Positions 53,092-64,000 of a stretch of DNA of 64,000 nt are shown here, piece by piece. The notes under the pieces were generated by a model. The model saw nothing but the letters and a program-made list of their open reading frames with translations. It made no database searches and was not told the DNA's origin. Source of the stretch: Garcia nutans (lineage: Eukaryota > Streptophyta > Magnoliopsida > Malpighiales > Euphorbiaceae). The DNA is taken from NCBI GenBank assembly GCA_947685225.1, contig CANTUV010000024.1:16324001-16388000 (forward strand), in the 5' to 3' direction. Made by a program: the position numbers and the translations under genes. Position 1 is the stretch's first letter, and each line of letters begins with the position of its first letter.

Positions 53092-54288
53092 GTGGCTTGA
53101 AAGTTTTTATAGTAACTAAAATTTTACCAAAACCCTAATTTTTTTTCAAATACCAAAACCCTAAATTTATTTTTCAAATACCAAAATATTAATTCATCTT
53201 TCTAAAAACCAAAACCCTATACTATTTTCTGAATACCGAAATCATGTCTTATACAACTAAAACCTAATTCCCAAGCCTCAAAACCCTAATTCTAAATCTG
53301 TAAAACCCTAAAACTCTAATTTTCAAATCAAAACTCTAATTTCCAAATTATAACCCTAAAACCCTAATTTCTAAATTAAAACACTAATTCCCAATTAAAA
53401 CCCTAAAACCCCAATTTTCATTGATAAACCCTAAAATCCTTATCAATATATTAAAACCCTAATTTTTATCCTAAAAACCCTAATTTAATCATAAAAAATT
53501 TAAAATTATAAATTTTTAATCCTATAACCCTAATTTAAGATGTAAAACCTAAATTTGTATATTTGATGCTTAATTTAAATATTAAAACCTAGATTCAATT
53601 ATTTCATTTTTATGATGAATGATTTATTAATGTTTTATTTGTTATGGATGATTTATTCTATTTTTTCTTATGGAGAGTGTTTGAATGATTTAATTTCATT
53701 TGTTTAATCATTTAAGCTTCAAAGATGTAAAAGGTATGTTTTCACTTTGTCGGTACCTCATTAGTTAAATTCAATGTAATTTATGTTTTTTAGAATTTTG
53801 GATTAATGTAAAGGACATGTTTCCACAAAATGGTTGGTGTCCAATTTTATTTAGTTTTGGACATTGGATAATTGTTGTAAAGGCACGTTTTAATCCTTGG
53901 ATGGGTGCCTATTTTGATTGATTTACTTTAATAAAGGTGATGGATGTTTATTTCTTTTAAATTGCATGTAGTTTGGATAATATCATAATAATTAAGAATT
54001 TAATAATATTTATACCGAAAAAGGAGACCAGTTCTAATGAATCGGGCATTATGAGAGTGCTGGGTTATTCTCACCTTCTCCATACATACCTAACTTTTTG
54101 AACCTATTAGGGGGTTGGGGATTCCTTAGGAATCGAGTCATTCACCACTTTCTTTTTTCCAGCCCGTCTGGGTGGCGACTCCATTTTCTCCAGGTTTATG
54201 CCCGTGTTCTCTAAGTCCCTGAGCTTAAAAGTGCCAAAGTTGCAAGAACCATTCCACATGGGAGCGGAGCCAAAAATCCCCACTCATA
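53092..54288 (+). repeat. Tat-3 5' LTR, 3' half only
   Basis: AT-rich with many AAACCCTAA blocks, then the conserved LTR end (CCTATTAGGGGGTTGGGGAT, GGGTGGCGACTCC, ending ATCCCCACTCATA). About 1.2 kb remain of an expected 2.1-2.3 kb. The left boundary with the Athila-like gag is approximate (53090-53110). Confidence 0.78.
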
Positions 54289-55422
54289 GTGGTGACTCCA
54301 CTTGGGATAAGTGAAGTTGATTCCATTAGTCTTTATATTATTTTAATCTTTCTTATTATGATATTGTCCATTGCATCATTTAGTTTGCATTGTGTGTGTG
54401 AGTTAGGATGCCATGTAACTCGTGTTGTGTTATGAAAGGGATACCATACTTTCACTCAAGGTATGAAGATTCTTATATGGCATAACCACTCATAGCCTTT
54501 TACCTTTTGGTATACTTGCTTTGGGAGCCTAAAAGTTTCAACCCAAAGACTAAAGCTCATGTAATTGGCCTAGTTACTTTCCTTAGGATTTTTACACCAA
54601 ATGCTTGTTGTTTGACTATGATTGATATATCGTGGTTTGAACCATGGCTTATTTGGTTTGTTCTTTTTCTAAATATGACTTAATTATATTGTAAGCATAA
54701 AATAATTTTTATCCCTTTGAGCCCAAAAGACCAAAACTATTTTTCACATTTTCAAGATGGTCTTTAGACATGAAGTTTTTTTAAAAAGGGTCAAAAAATT
54801 TTATCTCCCTCATGACACAAATACAAATCCCCAAAATCCATTTTTAAACAAACATTATTATAATGGGCTTTGAAACAAAATTATTTTTTTGAATTACAAA
54901 CGAGCTTACAACTATTTAGGTCAATTATAAAATATCAAAAATCAATTGTGGGCCTAATTTATACCATAAATTATTAATCATGGACTTATTTTTGGCATGA
55001 ATCATTAATTGTTTTTCCAAATAGGAAATCAGTTTATGATAAACCCTTTAATTTAGTTTTAATCCATAATATAGCATAAAAGCTATTTTAATTAATGGGA
55101 ATTATCATGGATTTATTTATATGTTTGAAAATACAACAATTGGTTAAAATCGTCCGAGTGAATTTTTTGAAAATAAGATATCCCATGTTGGTATTTTATT
55201 GACCATATACCTAGGAAAAGAGACTCGCCATTCATGTGTGGGTGATATAAGGTTGGAAGGAACGTCCTAATTATCTTTGTTTGTTTGTTAATTGCGCATG
55301 CATGCAGACATGCATACATGCATTGCATTACATGTCATTAATCCTTTCTGAGCATACAACAACCCGACCTAGGCCGGTGGTGGAGAATCTAGTAACAACT
55401 CAGGCAGCTTCTCACCAAAAGT
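54289..55422 (+). other. Tat-3 leader
   Basis: Matches the Tat-1 and Tat-2 leaders landmark by landmark (TTCACTCAAGGTATG near 54450, GTAATTGGCC near 54560, TAGGTCAATTATAAAAT near 54920, GACTCGCCATTCATGTGTGG near 55220, ATGCATACATGCAT near 55308). No gene. Confidence 0.85.
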
Positions 55423-56580
55423 AATGGAACTTGAACAGATCCAAAAGATGTTGGATGACACCCTCAATGCCAAGATGGAAGAACTGAAAGAGGCCATGGC
55501 TGAGACTATGAAAAGCCAATTGGCTGCACTATTAGGGAACACTGCTGAGGCATCTGCTAGTGCTAAGAAGTAGAAGGAAAAAGGAAAGGCTAAGGTTGGT
55601 GAAGTAGCCTTTGATGATGACAAAGTTATTGATGATGATGATGACTAGGCTCAATACTTCCAATATTGTCAATATAAAAAGAAAGAGCCAAAGGTTGTGG
55701 AAAGATCAACTGTGGAAAGAGTAAAACTTTAGATGTGGAGAAGATGATTATTGATTTTGATAAGAAGTTTGAAAACAAGCTAAAAACTGAAGAGATGTTG
55801 GAGGTGGACAAGCTTTTTGAACAAGATGAGGAAGTCCCGTACAAATTCAAGATGCCTTATTTCTCTAAGTTTGATGGAATTGGCAGCACTCATCTTCATG
55901 TAAAGTAATACATCACTGCAATTTAATTTGCCCGAGCAACCAAAGCTCAAACTCTAAGGTACTTCATGCTTTCGTTGCATCCTGTTGTGCAGAATTGGTT
56001 CAACACCTTAGAAGATAGCACTCAAAAGAAATGAGATTCATAATACAAGGCTTTCATCCAACAATATGGGTACAATGCTGAATTAGAAGTTATGTTAATG
56101 GAAATTGAGTCGATCAGGTAGAAACAAAATGAGAACTTCATTAACTATGTGAAGACATGGAGAAACAAAGTTGCATTGCTCAAGAAAATAACAGATAGAT
56201 CAGTTCAGATTATGATGATTGTGAGAGGGGTGCTACCTAATCTTCGTGAAAGGATGTCCCACACCCTTATTAGAGATTTTAAGGATCTCCTTCAAGCTAG
56301 CTTGTAAATAGAAAATTAGGAAAGAGAGAAGAACTATTTTTCTATAAGAAGTATGAGAAAGGGAATTATTAGTCTGGCAATCAAAGCACATAAAAGGCAA
56401 TCAATGTTAATGCAATTGGTCAAGGAGGAAGGAGACAATTTTCAGAGTTGGGAAAGCCACTATCTTTGGTTCTCAATAAGCCACAAAAGAAAGGACTATT
56501 ACAACCTTTGACTCCTCGCCCTTTGCCAAATCCTCTATCACCTAACTTTGATGCTAAAGCTTTCTGTCAATTCCATCAAT
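55423..56580 (+). pseudogene. gag: Tat-3 gag relic
   Basis: Starts MELEQIQKMLDDTLNAKMEE. Contains KFDGIGSTHLHVK, NWFNTLEDSTQK and RMSHTLIRDFKDLL, ending FCQFHQ. At least eight stops (many CAA to TAA or TGG to TAG). After FHQ the sequence passes through a short repeated Gag piece (FLELGKP) into the pol linker; the protease and G-patch are deleted. Confidence 0.82.
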
Positions 56581-57008
56581 TTTTGGAGTTGGGAAAGCCA
56601 ATCATGTTCATGGGAAAGATGATTCTGGGTCTTGAGATCTTTGCTGATGTTGCTGAATTGGTGGAACAAATGGAGAAAAAGCTTGACATGCCAACTAACA
56701 AAGAGCCTAGCCTAAAAGAGAAGAATGAAGCTGCCTTGAAGATCCAGAAGACTCCTGAGGAGATTGCTGCGCTCATTGAAGAACAATTTGAAAACCTTGT
56801 AGTTTATGATGATAAGAACATTAATGTTGATTATGATTTTGATTTTAATTTATCTACTTTATACAAGGATGATGATGTTTTCTTTTCTAAAATGAATGCA
56901 ATAAAGTCTGATTTTGCTTACCTGTGTGATGTTTTTCCTAATGGTTGCATACATTCAAATAGTGGTTATATGAGCATTTTTAACTTTAAATTTGTCAATA
57001 CACATTAG
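56581..57008 (+). pseudogene. Tat-3 pol linker fused to gag
   Basis: MFMGKMILGLEIFADVAELVEQ and the Phe/Asp-rich FFSKMNAIKSDFAYLCD stretch, in frame with gag through the deletion junction. A second deletion of about 41 bases removes the segment before SIASDLTP. Confidence 0.78.
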
Positions 57009-58125
57009 CATAGCATCAGACCTCACTCCTAAAGAGAGAGAGAGAGAGAGATTAGAAAAAATATTTAAAAAATATGAAGAAGTCTTTGCTTGGTCGTATG
57101 AAAATATGTCTGGAATTGATCGAGATATAGACGAGCACATGATTCCCAGTGACACTTACATGAAACTTGTCAAACAAAAGCTTAGGCGGTTAAGGCTAGA
57201 ATGGGCAGAGTTGATTAAAGAAGAAGTCACTATACAGATACAAGTAAAGTTTCTTGAAGTGATAGATTATCTAGACTAGTTGGCCAACATACTTCCCATG
57301 CCAAAGAAAGATGGAAGAATTAGGGTTTGTGTGGACTATGAAGACTTGAACAAAGCTTTCCCTAAGGATGACTTTCCTTCACCCTATATAGATTTCCTTA
57401 CTAGCATGCTACACTCATTCGTAGATGGATTTTTTTGGATACAATCAAGTGTTAATGGCCCAAGAAAATAAAGCTAAAACTGTCTTCAATACCACATAGG
57501 GTATTTTTTATTATTGTGTGATACCATTTGGGTTAAAGAATGTTGGAGCAACCTACTAGAGGATGGCCATCACCTTGTTTCATAACATGATGTATAACAA
57601 GGTTGAGGTATATGTTGATGATATGATGGTGAAGTCGAATATAAGAGACCAACGTTTCCAAAACCTATAGATATTCTTTGAGAGAGTAGCAAAGTATAAC
57701 CTAAGGTTGAATCCAAAGAAGTTTGTGTTTGGAGTTACTTCAGGCAAAATGCTGGGACACATGATTGGTCCAAATGGTATTGAGATTGACCTTGACAAAG
57801 TTAAGGCAATTTGGGATATGCCAGCCCCTAAGATAGAGAAGGAAGTTTGAGGTTTCATTGGACAATTACAGTACATTAGCAAGTTTATAGCAAAGCTTAC
57901 CATAATCTGTGAACTTATCTTTAAATTGCTTAAAAAGAACCAGCTGGTCAAGTGGAATGAAGAATGTCAAAAGGCCTTTGAGCATATAAAAGAGTATTTG
58001 CTGAAAACACCGATTTTGAAACCACCTAAACCCGACAAACCTTTGTTACTATACTTAGCAGTAGAGGAAGAATTGATAGGAGCAATGTTAGCCCAAGCAG
58101 ATGAATCTGGGATTGAGCACATAAT
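57009..58125 (+). pseudogene. pol: Tat-3 reverse transcriptase
   Basis: RVCVDYEDLNKAFPKDDFPS (about 57320), FVDGFF with the first catalytic Asp followed by one extra T that shifts the frame (about 57435), GLKNVGATY (about 57530), intact YVDDMMVKS (about 57610) and LGHMIGPNGIEID. Stops near 57276, 57498, 57556, 57668 and 57848. Non-functional. Confidence 0.88.
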
Positions 58126-58835
58126 CTAGTATTTGAGTAGAAAGCTCCTACCTTATGAGATTATGTATAGTATCATTGAAAAGACCTATATAGCTGTGGT
58201 TTGGTCTTCTAAGAAGCTGCGCCATTACTTTCAGTCTTATAATGTGCAAGCAATTTCTAGGTTGGATCCAGTGAAATATTTAAGCGAGACACCCTCATTG
58301 ATTTGGAAATATGGCTGATGATTGATAACTTTAGATGAATTTGAGATTGAATATATAACCAGGAAAACCATCAAAGGTAAAGCAGTAGCAGGATTCCTAG
58401 CTCAACAACCATTACCGGGTAGTGAAGAAGTGGTTTTAGAATTTTCAAATGAACATTTAAAGGGCATAGAAGCACAAGGATGGAAAATGTATTTTGATGG
58501 AGCAGTGAATAGAAAGGGAGCAAGTTTGCGAGTGATACTAGAATAACCTAAAGGGGAGCTCATTCCTCTAGCTAAGAAGTTAAAGTTTAGGGCAACCAAT
58601 AACATGGTGGAGTATGAAGCATGTATTTTTGCCTTGTAAACCTTGATGATTATGAAGGTGGATAAGGTGCAAGTTTTTGGCGATTTGTTGTTAGTACTAT
58701 CCTAAGTAAATGGAGAGTGATAGTTGAAAGAAGAGAAGTTAAATCATACCACGATTATTTAACCATGATGAAGAAGAATTTTACGGAGTGTAGATTTATA
58801 CACTTACCAAGAGAGAAAAACCAGATGGCCGATGC
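58126..58835 (+). pseudogene. Tat-3 RNase H pair, cut by Tek-3
   Basis: YLSRKLLPYEIMYSIIEKT of the first domain, then MYFDGAVNRKGASL (archaeal-type start), NNMVEYEA and VFGDLL (catalytic Asp kept, the following Ser changed to Leu), ending at NQMADA where the chromovirus LTR begins. Stops at 58317, 58543 and 58637 among others. Confidence 0.85.
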
Positions 58836-59589
58836 TATAATATCACAAATGATACCCTAAAATTTTGGAAATGCTTATTGTTGAAATTGAATTAAATGAT
58901 AAGCATATATATGATTAAGTGAAAAGATAAGAGGAAGGAGTGTGTATATGTTGTATAATTAGATGTGATTGGAAGATGATATTTGATATTTATATTATAA
59001 TAATATCTTAATACTTGGTGGGGATTAAGTGAAGATTTAAATGGTTAAGAGTAGTATTTGGGTTTGACTTTTTTATCATCTTCTTCTTTCTTCTCTTTGA
59101 TAGCCGGCCATCACCATTGTCAAAAGGAAAGAGAGGTTTTGTTGATTTCTAACTTAAGCAATTGAAGGATTTCAAGAGATCAAGTTGGAGTTTTAAGGAT
59201 TTTCTTCACTTTTGGTAAGTTTCCAACTCATTCTTTGTTTTTCTTTTGAGTTTATGTATTTGAGTTTGGTGGATGGTTGGTGTAGTTGTGTGTATGGTTG
59301 ATTTTAGTGTGTTTGAGGTTGTTTTGTTTAATTAACTTTGATATTGGGGTTGGATTGAAGAGAAAAGGGTTAAGTTTGGTGAAGAAAACAAGAGTTGTGG
59401 ATTGTGTGACATTGAGTTGTGAAATATAGTTGTGTTTGTGTTTTGATGCATGTAATTGAGTTGTTTTGATGTAATGCAAGTTTATTATGGTATATTGATG
59501 GTTTTGGTTAAGTTTGTTTGCAGTGGAAAAGGGTAAAAGAAATATGTTTGTTGGATGTAGTGTTCTTGGTGTCGATTTTAGGTTTTTGG

Positions 59590-60080
59590 CCTGACATGCC
59601 CAGTAACATGGCCATGTCTTTGGGCATGTCATTAGTTCTATTTTTAGTTTGGGTGACATGAGCAGTGACACGCCCATGTCACTGAGTGTGTCACAGCTTC
59701 TGTGTTGGAGTAGTATTGACACATCCAATGACAAGCCCATGTCACAGAGCGTGTCATAGCTTTTGTGTTGGAGGAGGATTAAGACGTCCAATGACATGCC
59801 CATGTCACTGAGCGTGTCATAGCTTCTGTGTTGGAGAAGGATTGACACGTGCAGTGATAAGCCCATGCCACTGAGCGTGTCATAGCTTCTATGTTGGAGG
59901 AGGATTGAGAAGTCCAGTGACACGCCCATGTCACTAAGCATGTCATAGCTTCTGTGTTGGAGGAGGATTGACACGTGCAGTGACATGCCCATGTCACTGA
60001 GCGTGTCAAAGCTTCTGTGTTGCAGGTTTAGGGCACGATCAGGGATACGCCCGTGTTGTTGAGAGTGTCATGTGTAGTGT
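59590..60080 (+). repeat. Dyad-rich 62-base tandem repeat in Tek-3 (six to seven units)
   Basis: Units near 59653, 59718, 59780, 59842, 59904 and 59968, each with GACACG-like and GCGTGTCAT blocks and a TTCTGTGTTGGAGGAGGAT spacer, plus a last variant ending at the CCCGTGTTGTTGAG block. The largest copy number of the three family arrays in this window. Confidence 0.85.
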
Positions 60081-61150
60081 TTGCCCTCGATAGTTCTTAT
60101 TCTTATTTTCTTATGTGTATCACTAAGTGAGTTTGTATAATCACATTTGGATTAGGTTTTGAAGAGAGTTACCCCAATCCAAGGATTGAGGATTCTTGGA
60201 AGAGGAGATTGGAATTGGTGTTTGTTGCTCTTAGAGGTAAGTACAAACCTTACATGATTGCATACATTTACATGACTTTGGGACTTAACACATTTGGTTG
60301 GAAACTGTGTTAAGTTACCTATTATATTGTTGATATATGAGAATGGTGCTATGATTTGCATTATATGAACTATGTGAAATATATGTTGATGATTCAAAAT
60401 ATATGAACAATGTAATTTGTTATGTATACTCTCATGATGATATGTAAAGCCACTGGTGATGGCTATATTGATATAAATGGAATATTTAAGGCATTGTGCT
60501 TATGATGATCATGAGAAAATGAAAAAGGATTTGATAATGAAATAATGAAAGAATTGTGTTCCTAGTATGTTATTCAATATTCAGAGTTTTGTTTTTGGTG
60601 GCATGCCTAAGAGTAACAATCCCTTGAAGTTCGGTTGGGCTTGGTCCTTGAAGCCTAATTGGGTGATGCTGTGCTCCCCTTGAAGCTGGGTTGGGCCTAG
60701 TCCTTGAAGCCTAGTTGAGATGTTACAAATGAGGTAATCCTTATTGTGATAATGATTTGACTTCGGGCTAGATAAATGTGATTATTGGGCCGAAACAGTA
60801 ACTCTGGAATTTGAATGGCATATTAGTTTCTTTTGGGCCCATGCTTGTCTTTGATTTAAGGTGAATTATGAATGATGAAACAATTGAACAATATAATGAA
60901 ATTTAATGTTTTGAAATATGATATCCTTGTATATTACTTCTAATTTTTGAAAGTTTGACATTGGCATTACATTTGAATCATATTGTTATCAAGGGTTGTA
61001 CCACTAAGCCTTTGGCTTAGCGCGATTGTGATTTATTGCGCAGGTGACAGGGTAGATCTGGTTGAGCCGAAGAGTTCAGCTAGACCGAGTTGAGTCTAGG
61101 CTTGTGATTCCTTGTGAAGTGTTGATTTTTGGACTTCAAGATCAGAGACA

Positions 61151-61155
61151 AACTG
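61151..61155. repeat. Target-site duplication AACTG, left copy (Tek-4)
   Basis: AACTG just before TGTAACACCCC. The same five bases follow the other end at 63750-63754, and the host LTR sequence (ACAAACTGCCAGCATGTAT) is restored by removing one copy and the insert. Confidence 0.95.
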
Positions 61156-63749
61156 TGTAACACCCCTATACCCTGTATACGTACCAAGCATGCTTAAACG
61201 ATCGTAATATACGTATACTGAATATAGAAAATGCCACGGTTTAAAAAGACACAACAATATCTTTGTAAATAAGTGGAACCAATCTCAAACATTTTAAAAG
61301 AAATCCAAAAGACACCATATATAAAAACATTTATTAATTCACAGCGGAAGTTATTACAAATATGTTATAAATCAAAGTTTACAAAACATAGAATATATAC
61401 ATGATTGGCAGCTCTTCTCTGATCTTTAAGTCCCAAAAGGAAATCCTCAATGTCTAGTCTCACTTGGTCTCGAGGAGCTCTCAGGTTCAACTCTGTCACC
61501 TGCGCGATCAAACACTATCGCGCTAAGCCAACGGCTTAGTAGTACAAAGTATACTAACATTACACTTTAAGGCAAAGCAATGTCACACAACTAAATCATA
61601 AAGATAACATCATAAGTGGAAAACTAACATCACACCTTTATATTTCATAAACCATACTCATATAAGCATATCATAATTCCACATCATACTTTGTTAAATG
61701 TCATAACAACATTCATATTACATCTTCACAGTTCCATTAATTTCACTATTCAATAATTACATTAAATACAAAGACAAGCATGGGCCCAAAACACACTAAT
61801 ATGCCATTCAATTTTCAGAGTTAATGCTTTGGTTTTGATATCACATTTATCATTATCATAGACCCAACTAGGCTTCAAGGATTAGGTTCAACCAAGCTTC
61901 AAGGGGAACAAAGCATGCTAAGTATCAACCCAACTTGGCTTCAAGAACCAACCCAACCTAGCTTCAAGGGTTGTAACATCTCAATTAGGCTTCAAGGATT
62001 CAATCCAACCTAACTTCAAGAGATTGTTACCATTAGGCATGCCACCAACAACAAAACTCTGAAAATGAATAACACATTAGACACACAATTCATTTATTAT
62101 TTCATTCAATTATCATTTCCATTCTCAATTCTCATCATCATCTAGGCAAACATGCCTTATTTCTTTCAATTGAACCATCATAGCCAATCACAATGGCTTC
62201 ATATCACATTTGAGTTATCATAGCCAATCACAATGGCTTTATCTTCCATCACATCACAATCTATGTTATAGCAATTCATCCTTCAAATACACAAACATTT
62301 ACATCATATCCTTCACCTTACACATGTGTCATTCTTGATATAAATATAACAAAGTACATTATTCATATAACACATTACCATTCACAAGGTTCACAATGCA
62401 TAAACATAACCTTGTTCATATAGTATCATATGCATCATCATTATCATCAAATGTGTGTTAAAATCTCAACATTATATGAATGTATGTTCCACATGTATTT
62501 GTTTAGGTCATTCTTTGTTTTAAAAGTGTTTATTTTGAGGTTTAGGTACAGAAAGACCTTTGAAGAATCAAAGCAATGTGAGAAAAGCCAAGAACCATCA
62601 CAATAGCTAACACCCTCAAGGGACACGGCCAAGCTTGTGGCCGTGTCTCTCAACACCAATTCAAGCCGAGGCAGACACGGGCAAAGGACACGGCCGTGTC
62701 TCTCAATATAAAATAGGCAGTGGCAAACACAGTCAAGGGACACGGCCAAGCCAGTGGCCGTGTCTCTCCAAAATTCATCCAACACGGCCAAGTTTCATTA
62801 AGCTTGGCCGTGTCTCTCCAAAATCTTAAGTCTTGGCTGTGTCTCTTCTTTGTTTGGCCGTGTCTCTCATGAACAAAAACCCTAAATATGGCCAAAACTC
62901 TTTTAATTGCATTTAAACACATTGTGCACACCATAACCTCATTCAAATGGATCTAAACTATGTCATTAACACTTATTTTACATATTCATCACAATATTCT
63001 CATTAACAAAACATTAACAACACATTTAAACACATACCACTTCAAAACCCTAAAACCAACATCATTCTTATTCTTTCAATACCAACATCCACTTAACTTA
63101 CCATCCTCAAACCAAAACCAACACCAATTTAACTTACAATCAAACTCAACACTTATAAACACATCTCAACCACACCAAATCATAATCCCAACAAATCAAA
63201 ACTCACTTCAAACACAACTTCAAAAATAACAAAGGAAAACAAGAGAGTACTTACCAAAATTGAGGCAATTTCACAAATCTCCAACTTAATCCTTTGATTC
63301 TTCCTTCAATTTGATTTTAGAAATCAAATCACCTCCCTTGCTCTCCTTTCCCTTTGGTAGCCGGCCAAGCAATGCAAAGAAGAGAAAATGAAGACAAGTC
63401 AAACTTCTCTTATTCTTTAAATCTCCACCAAGCAATTATAACAACACAATTACTTAAATGCCCTCATCCATTTAACTTAACTCTTTTAACTTATATGCCC
63501 ATTTAAGTAATTTCACACATCACAAATAAATATCTTCTTCCATTGACTCCTCATTTTGACCAACATATATGTTATATATATTACCATATACCCAACATAT
63601 ACACTTTCTCTCTACACATTACTTTCCTTATTAAACCATACATAAACATTCTCTTTTCAATTTCTTTTCTTATCAACATAACATATACACATAATTTAAA
63701 CAAACAACAATTATATCCAAACTTCTAGGGCACACATTGGGATATTACA
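61156..63749 (-). repeat. Tek-4: solo LTR (2594 bases) inserted in Tek-3
   Basis: On the - strand starts TGTAATATCCCAATGTGTGCC (63749) and ends ...GGGGTGTTACA (61156). Perfect TSD AACTG. It carries the stem-loop at 61523-61539, direct 'gcttcaaggg' repeats at 61868-62025, and a GGACACGGCC/GGCCGTGTC dyad cluster (62615-62870). No internal sequence, hence solo. Confidence 0.93.
62615..62870. repeat. GGACACGGCC/GGCCGTGTC dyad cluster in Tek-4
   Basis: Five or more units of GACACGGCCAAG-x-TGGCCGTGTCTC with loops of about 6-20 bases. Closer in wording to the Athila-like cluster at 27040-27860 than to the Tek-1 to Tek-3 arrays. Confidence 0.85.
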
Positions 63750-63754
63750 AACTG
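63750..63754. repeat. Target-site duplication AACTG, right copy (Tek-4)
   Basis: Identical to 61151-61155. Confidence 0.95.
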
Positions 63755-64000
63755 CCAGCATGTATAAACTCTATATTTCTGCAAATATTGATTTTGATGT
63801 ATACATATGTATATTCCGCTACATTTTTTGCTGCTTATTAAACAAATATTTTTGATAAACTTTTGGGGTAATAAAGATACATGTATATATATTTTAACAA
63901 GGGATGTTTTATCTATTATTTTCTATAATATAAGCATAAATGTTTTAAATTTACTCGGATTCGTTGATTCTATTTTGATGTTTAAGTGAAAAGATTTGTT
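63755..64000 (+). repeat. Tek-3 LTR, second part, running off the window
   Basis: Continues the Tek-3 LTR (GCCAGCATGTATAAACT, TGATTTTGATGTAT, CCGCTACATTTTTTGCTGC) as in Tek-1 and Tek-2. The LTR end (GTGTTACA) and any internal region lie beyond position 64000. Confidence 0.85.

Larger units (their letters stand above)
53092..58835 (+). mobile_element. Tat-3: truncated Tat element
   Basis: Truncated 5' LTR, leader, gag and pol up to the second RNase H, where Tek-3 inserted after CAGATGGCCGATGC (58835). Integrase, antisense genes and 3' LTR are out of the window if they exist. Two internal deletions and many stops. The primer-binding site (GTGGTGACTCCACTTGG, 54289) has a C-to-T change against Tat-2. 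Confidence 0.88.
58836..61155 (+). repeat. Tek-3: chromovirus LTR, first part (continues 63755 to window end)
   Basis: Starts TATAATATCACAAATGATACC (TG changed to TA) directly in the Tat-3 RNase H, then follows the Tek LTR plan: dyad array, 5'-flank landmarks such as ACTTTGGGACTTAACACATT and stem-loop 61004-61020. Interrupted at 61155 by Tek-4. It is the most diverged of the full-length Tek LTRs. GATGC (58831-58835) would be one TSD half. Confidence 0.85.

Noticed and set aside
1..64000. tRNA, rRNA or snoRNA genes
   Set aside because: I saw tRNA-complementary primer sites only; no cloverleaf or rRNA core sequence was recognised on either strand by eye. A tRNAscan run would settle it.

Overview
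This is a gene-poor, AT-rich stretch of a flowering-plant nuclear genome, very probably a eudicot. It is built almost entirely of nested and decayed LTR retrotransposons. Three lineages are recognisable from protein motifs, primer-binding sites and LTR ends: Tat-like Ty3/gypsy elements (two RNase H domains, antisense genes, LTRs starting TGTAGACCC), an Athila-like Ty3/gypsy element, and chromovirus elements of probable Tekay/Del type (iMet-tRNA primer site, chromodomain remnant, about 2.5-kb LTRs starting TGTAATATCCC). I found no host gene, rRNA, tRNA or CRISPR array.

Layout: 1-14078 is Tat-1 (+), lacking only its 5' LTR and about 475 bases of leader beyond the left edge: leader, gag, protease, RT, double RNase H, integrase, then two spliced antisense genes (beta, DUF7745-like; alpha, plant mobile domain), a tandem-repeat 3' UTR and the 3' LTR. 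It sits in the 3' LTR of Tek-1 (14079-18055, -), a deletion derivative with only 535 bases between its LTRs. 18056-23391 is AT-rich, without genes, and holds simple repeats and LTR relics. 23392-25870 is Tek-2, an LTR on the + strand cut off by the Athila-like LTR (25871-28006). The Athila-like element (-) runs to about 53090 and was split twice: by a solo Tat LTR (31391-33516, TSD aTACT/gTACT) and by the 18.5-kb Tat-2 (34292-52820, perfect TSD CCACT). Tat-2 carries a third, internal LTR of another subfamily. From about 53092 to 58835 lies Tat-3 (+), truncated and deleted. It is cut in its RNase H by Tek-3 (58836 to the right edge), itself interrupted by Tek-4 (61156-63749, perfect TSD AACTG).

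How the parts work together: in the Tat elements gag-pol is read on one strand and the two antisense genes converge on it from the 3' side, each pair of 3' ends carrying a poly(A) signal. Between and inside these units lies a family of small stem-loops: variable but mutually complementary arms, a run of four A on the 5' side, a short stem and, in most units, a GNRA tetraloop. They occur at equivalent places in Tat-1 and Tat-2 with compensatory changes. I regard this as the most promising undescribed feature. Another stem-loop with a constant stem and variable loop marks all chromovirus-type LTRs, and dyad repeats built on GACACG/CGTGTC recur in LTRs of unrelated lineages.

All reading frames are broken by stops (often CAA to TAA), frameshifts or deletions, so every coding entry is a relic. 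Boundaries marked as TSD, PBS or PPT are read directly; family names and splice models are inference from motif recognition and comparison of the copies inside the window.
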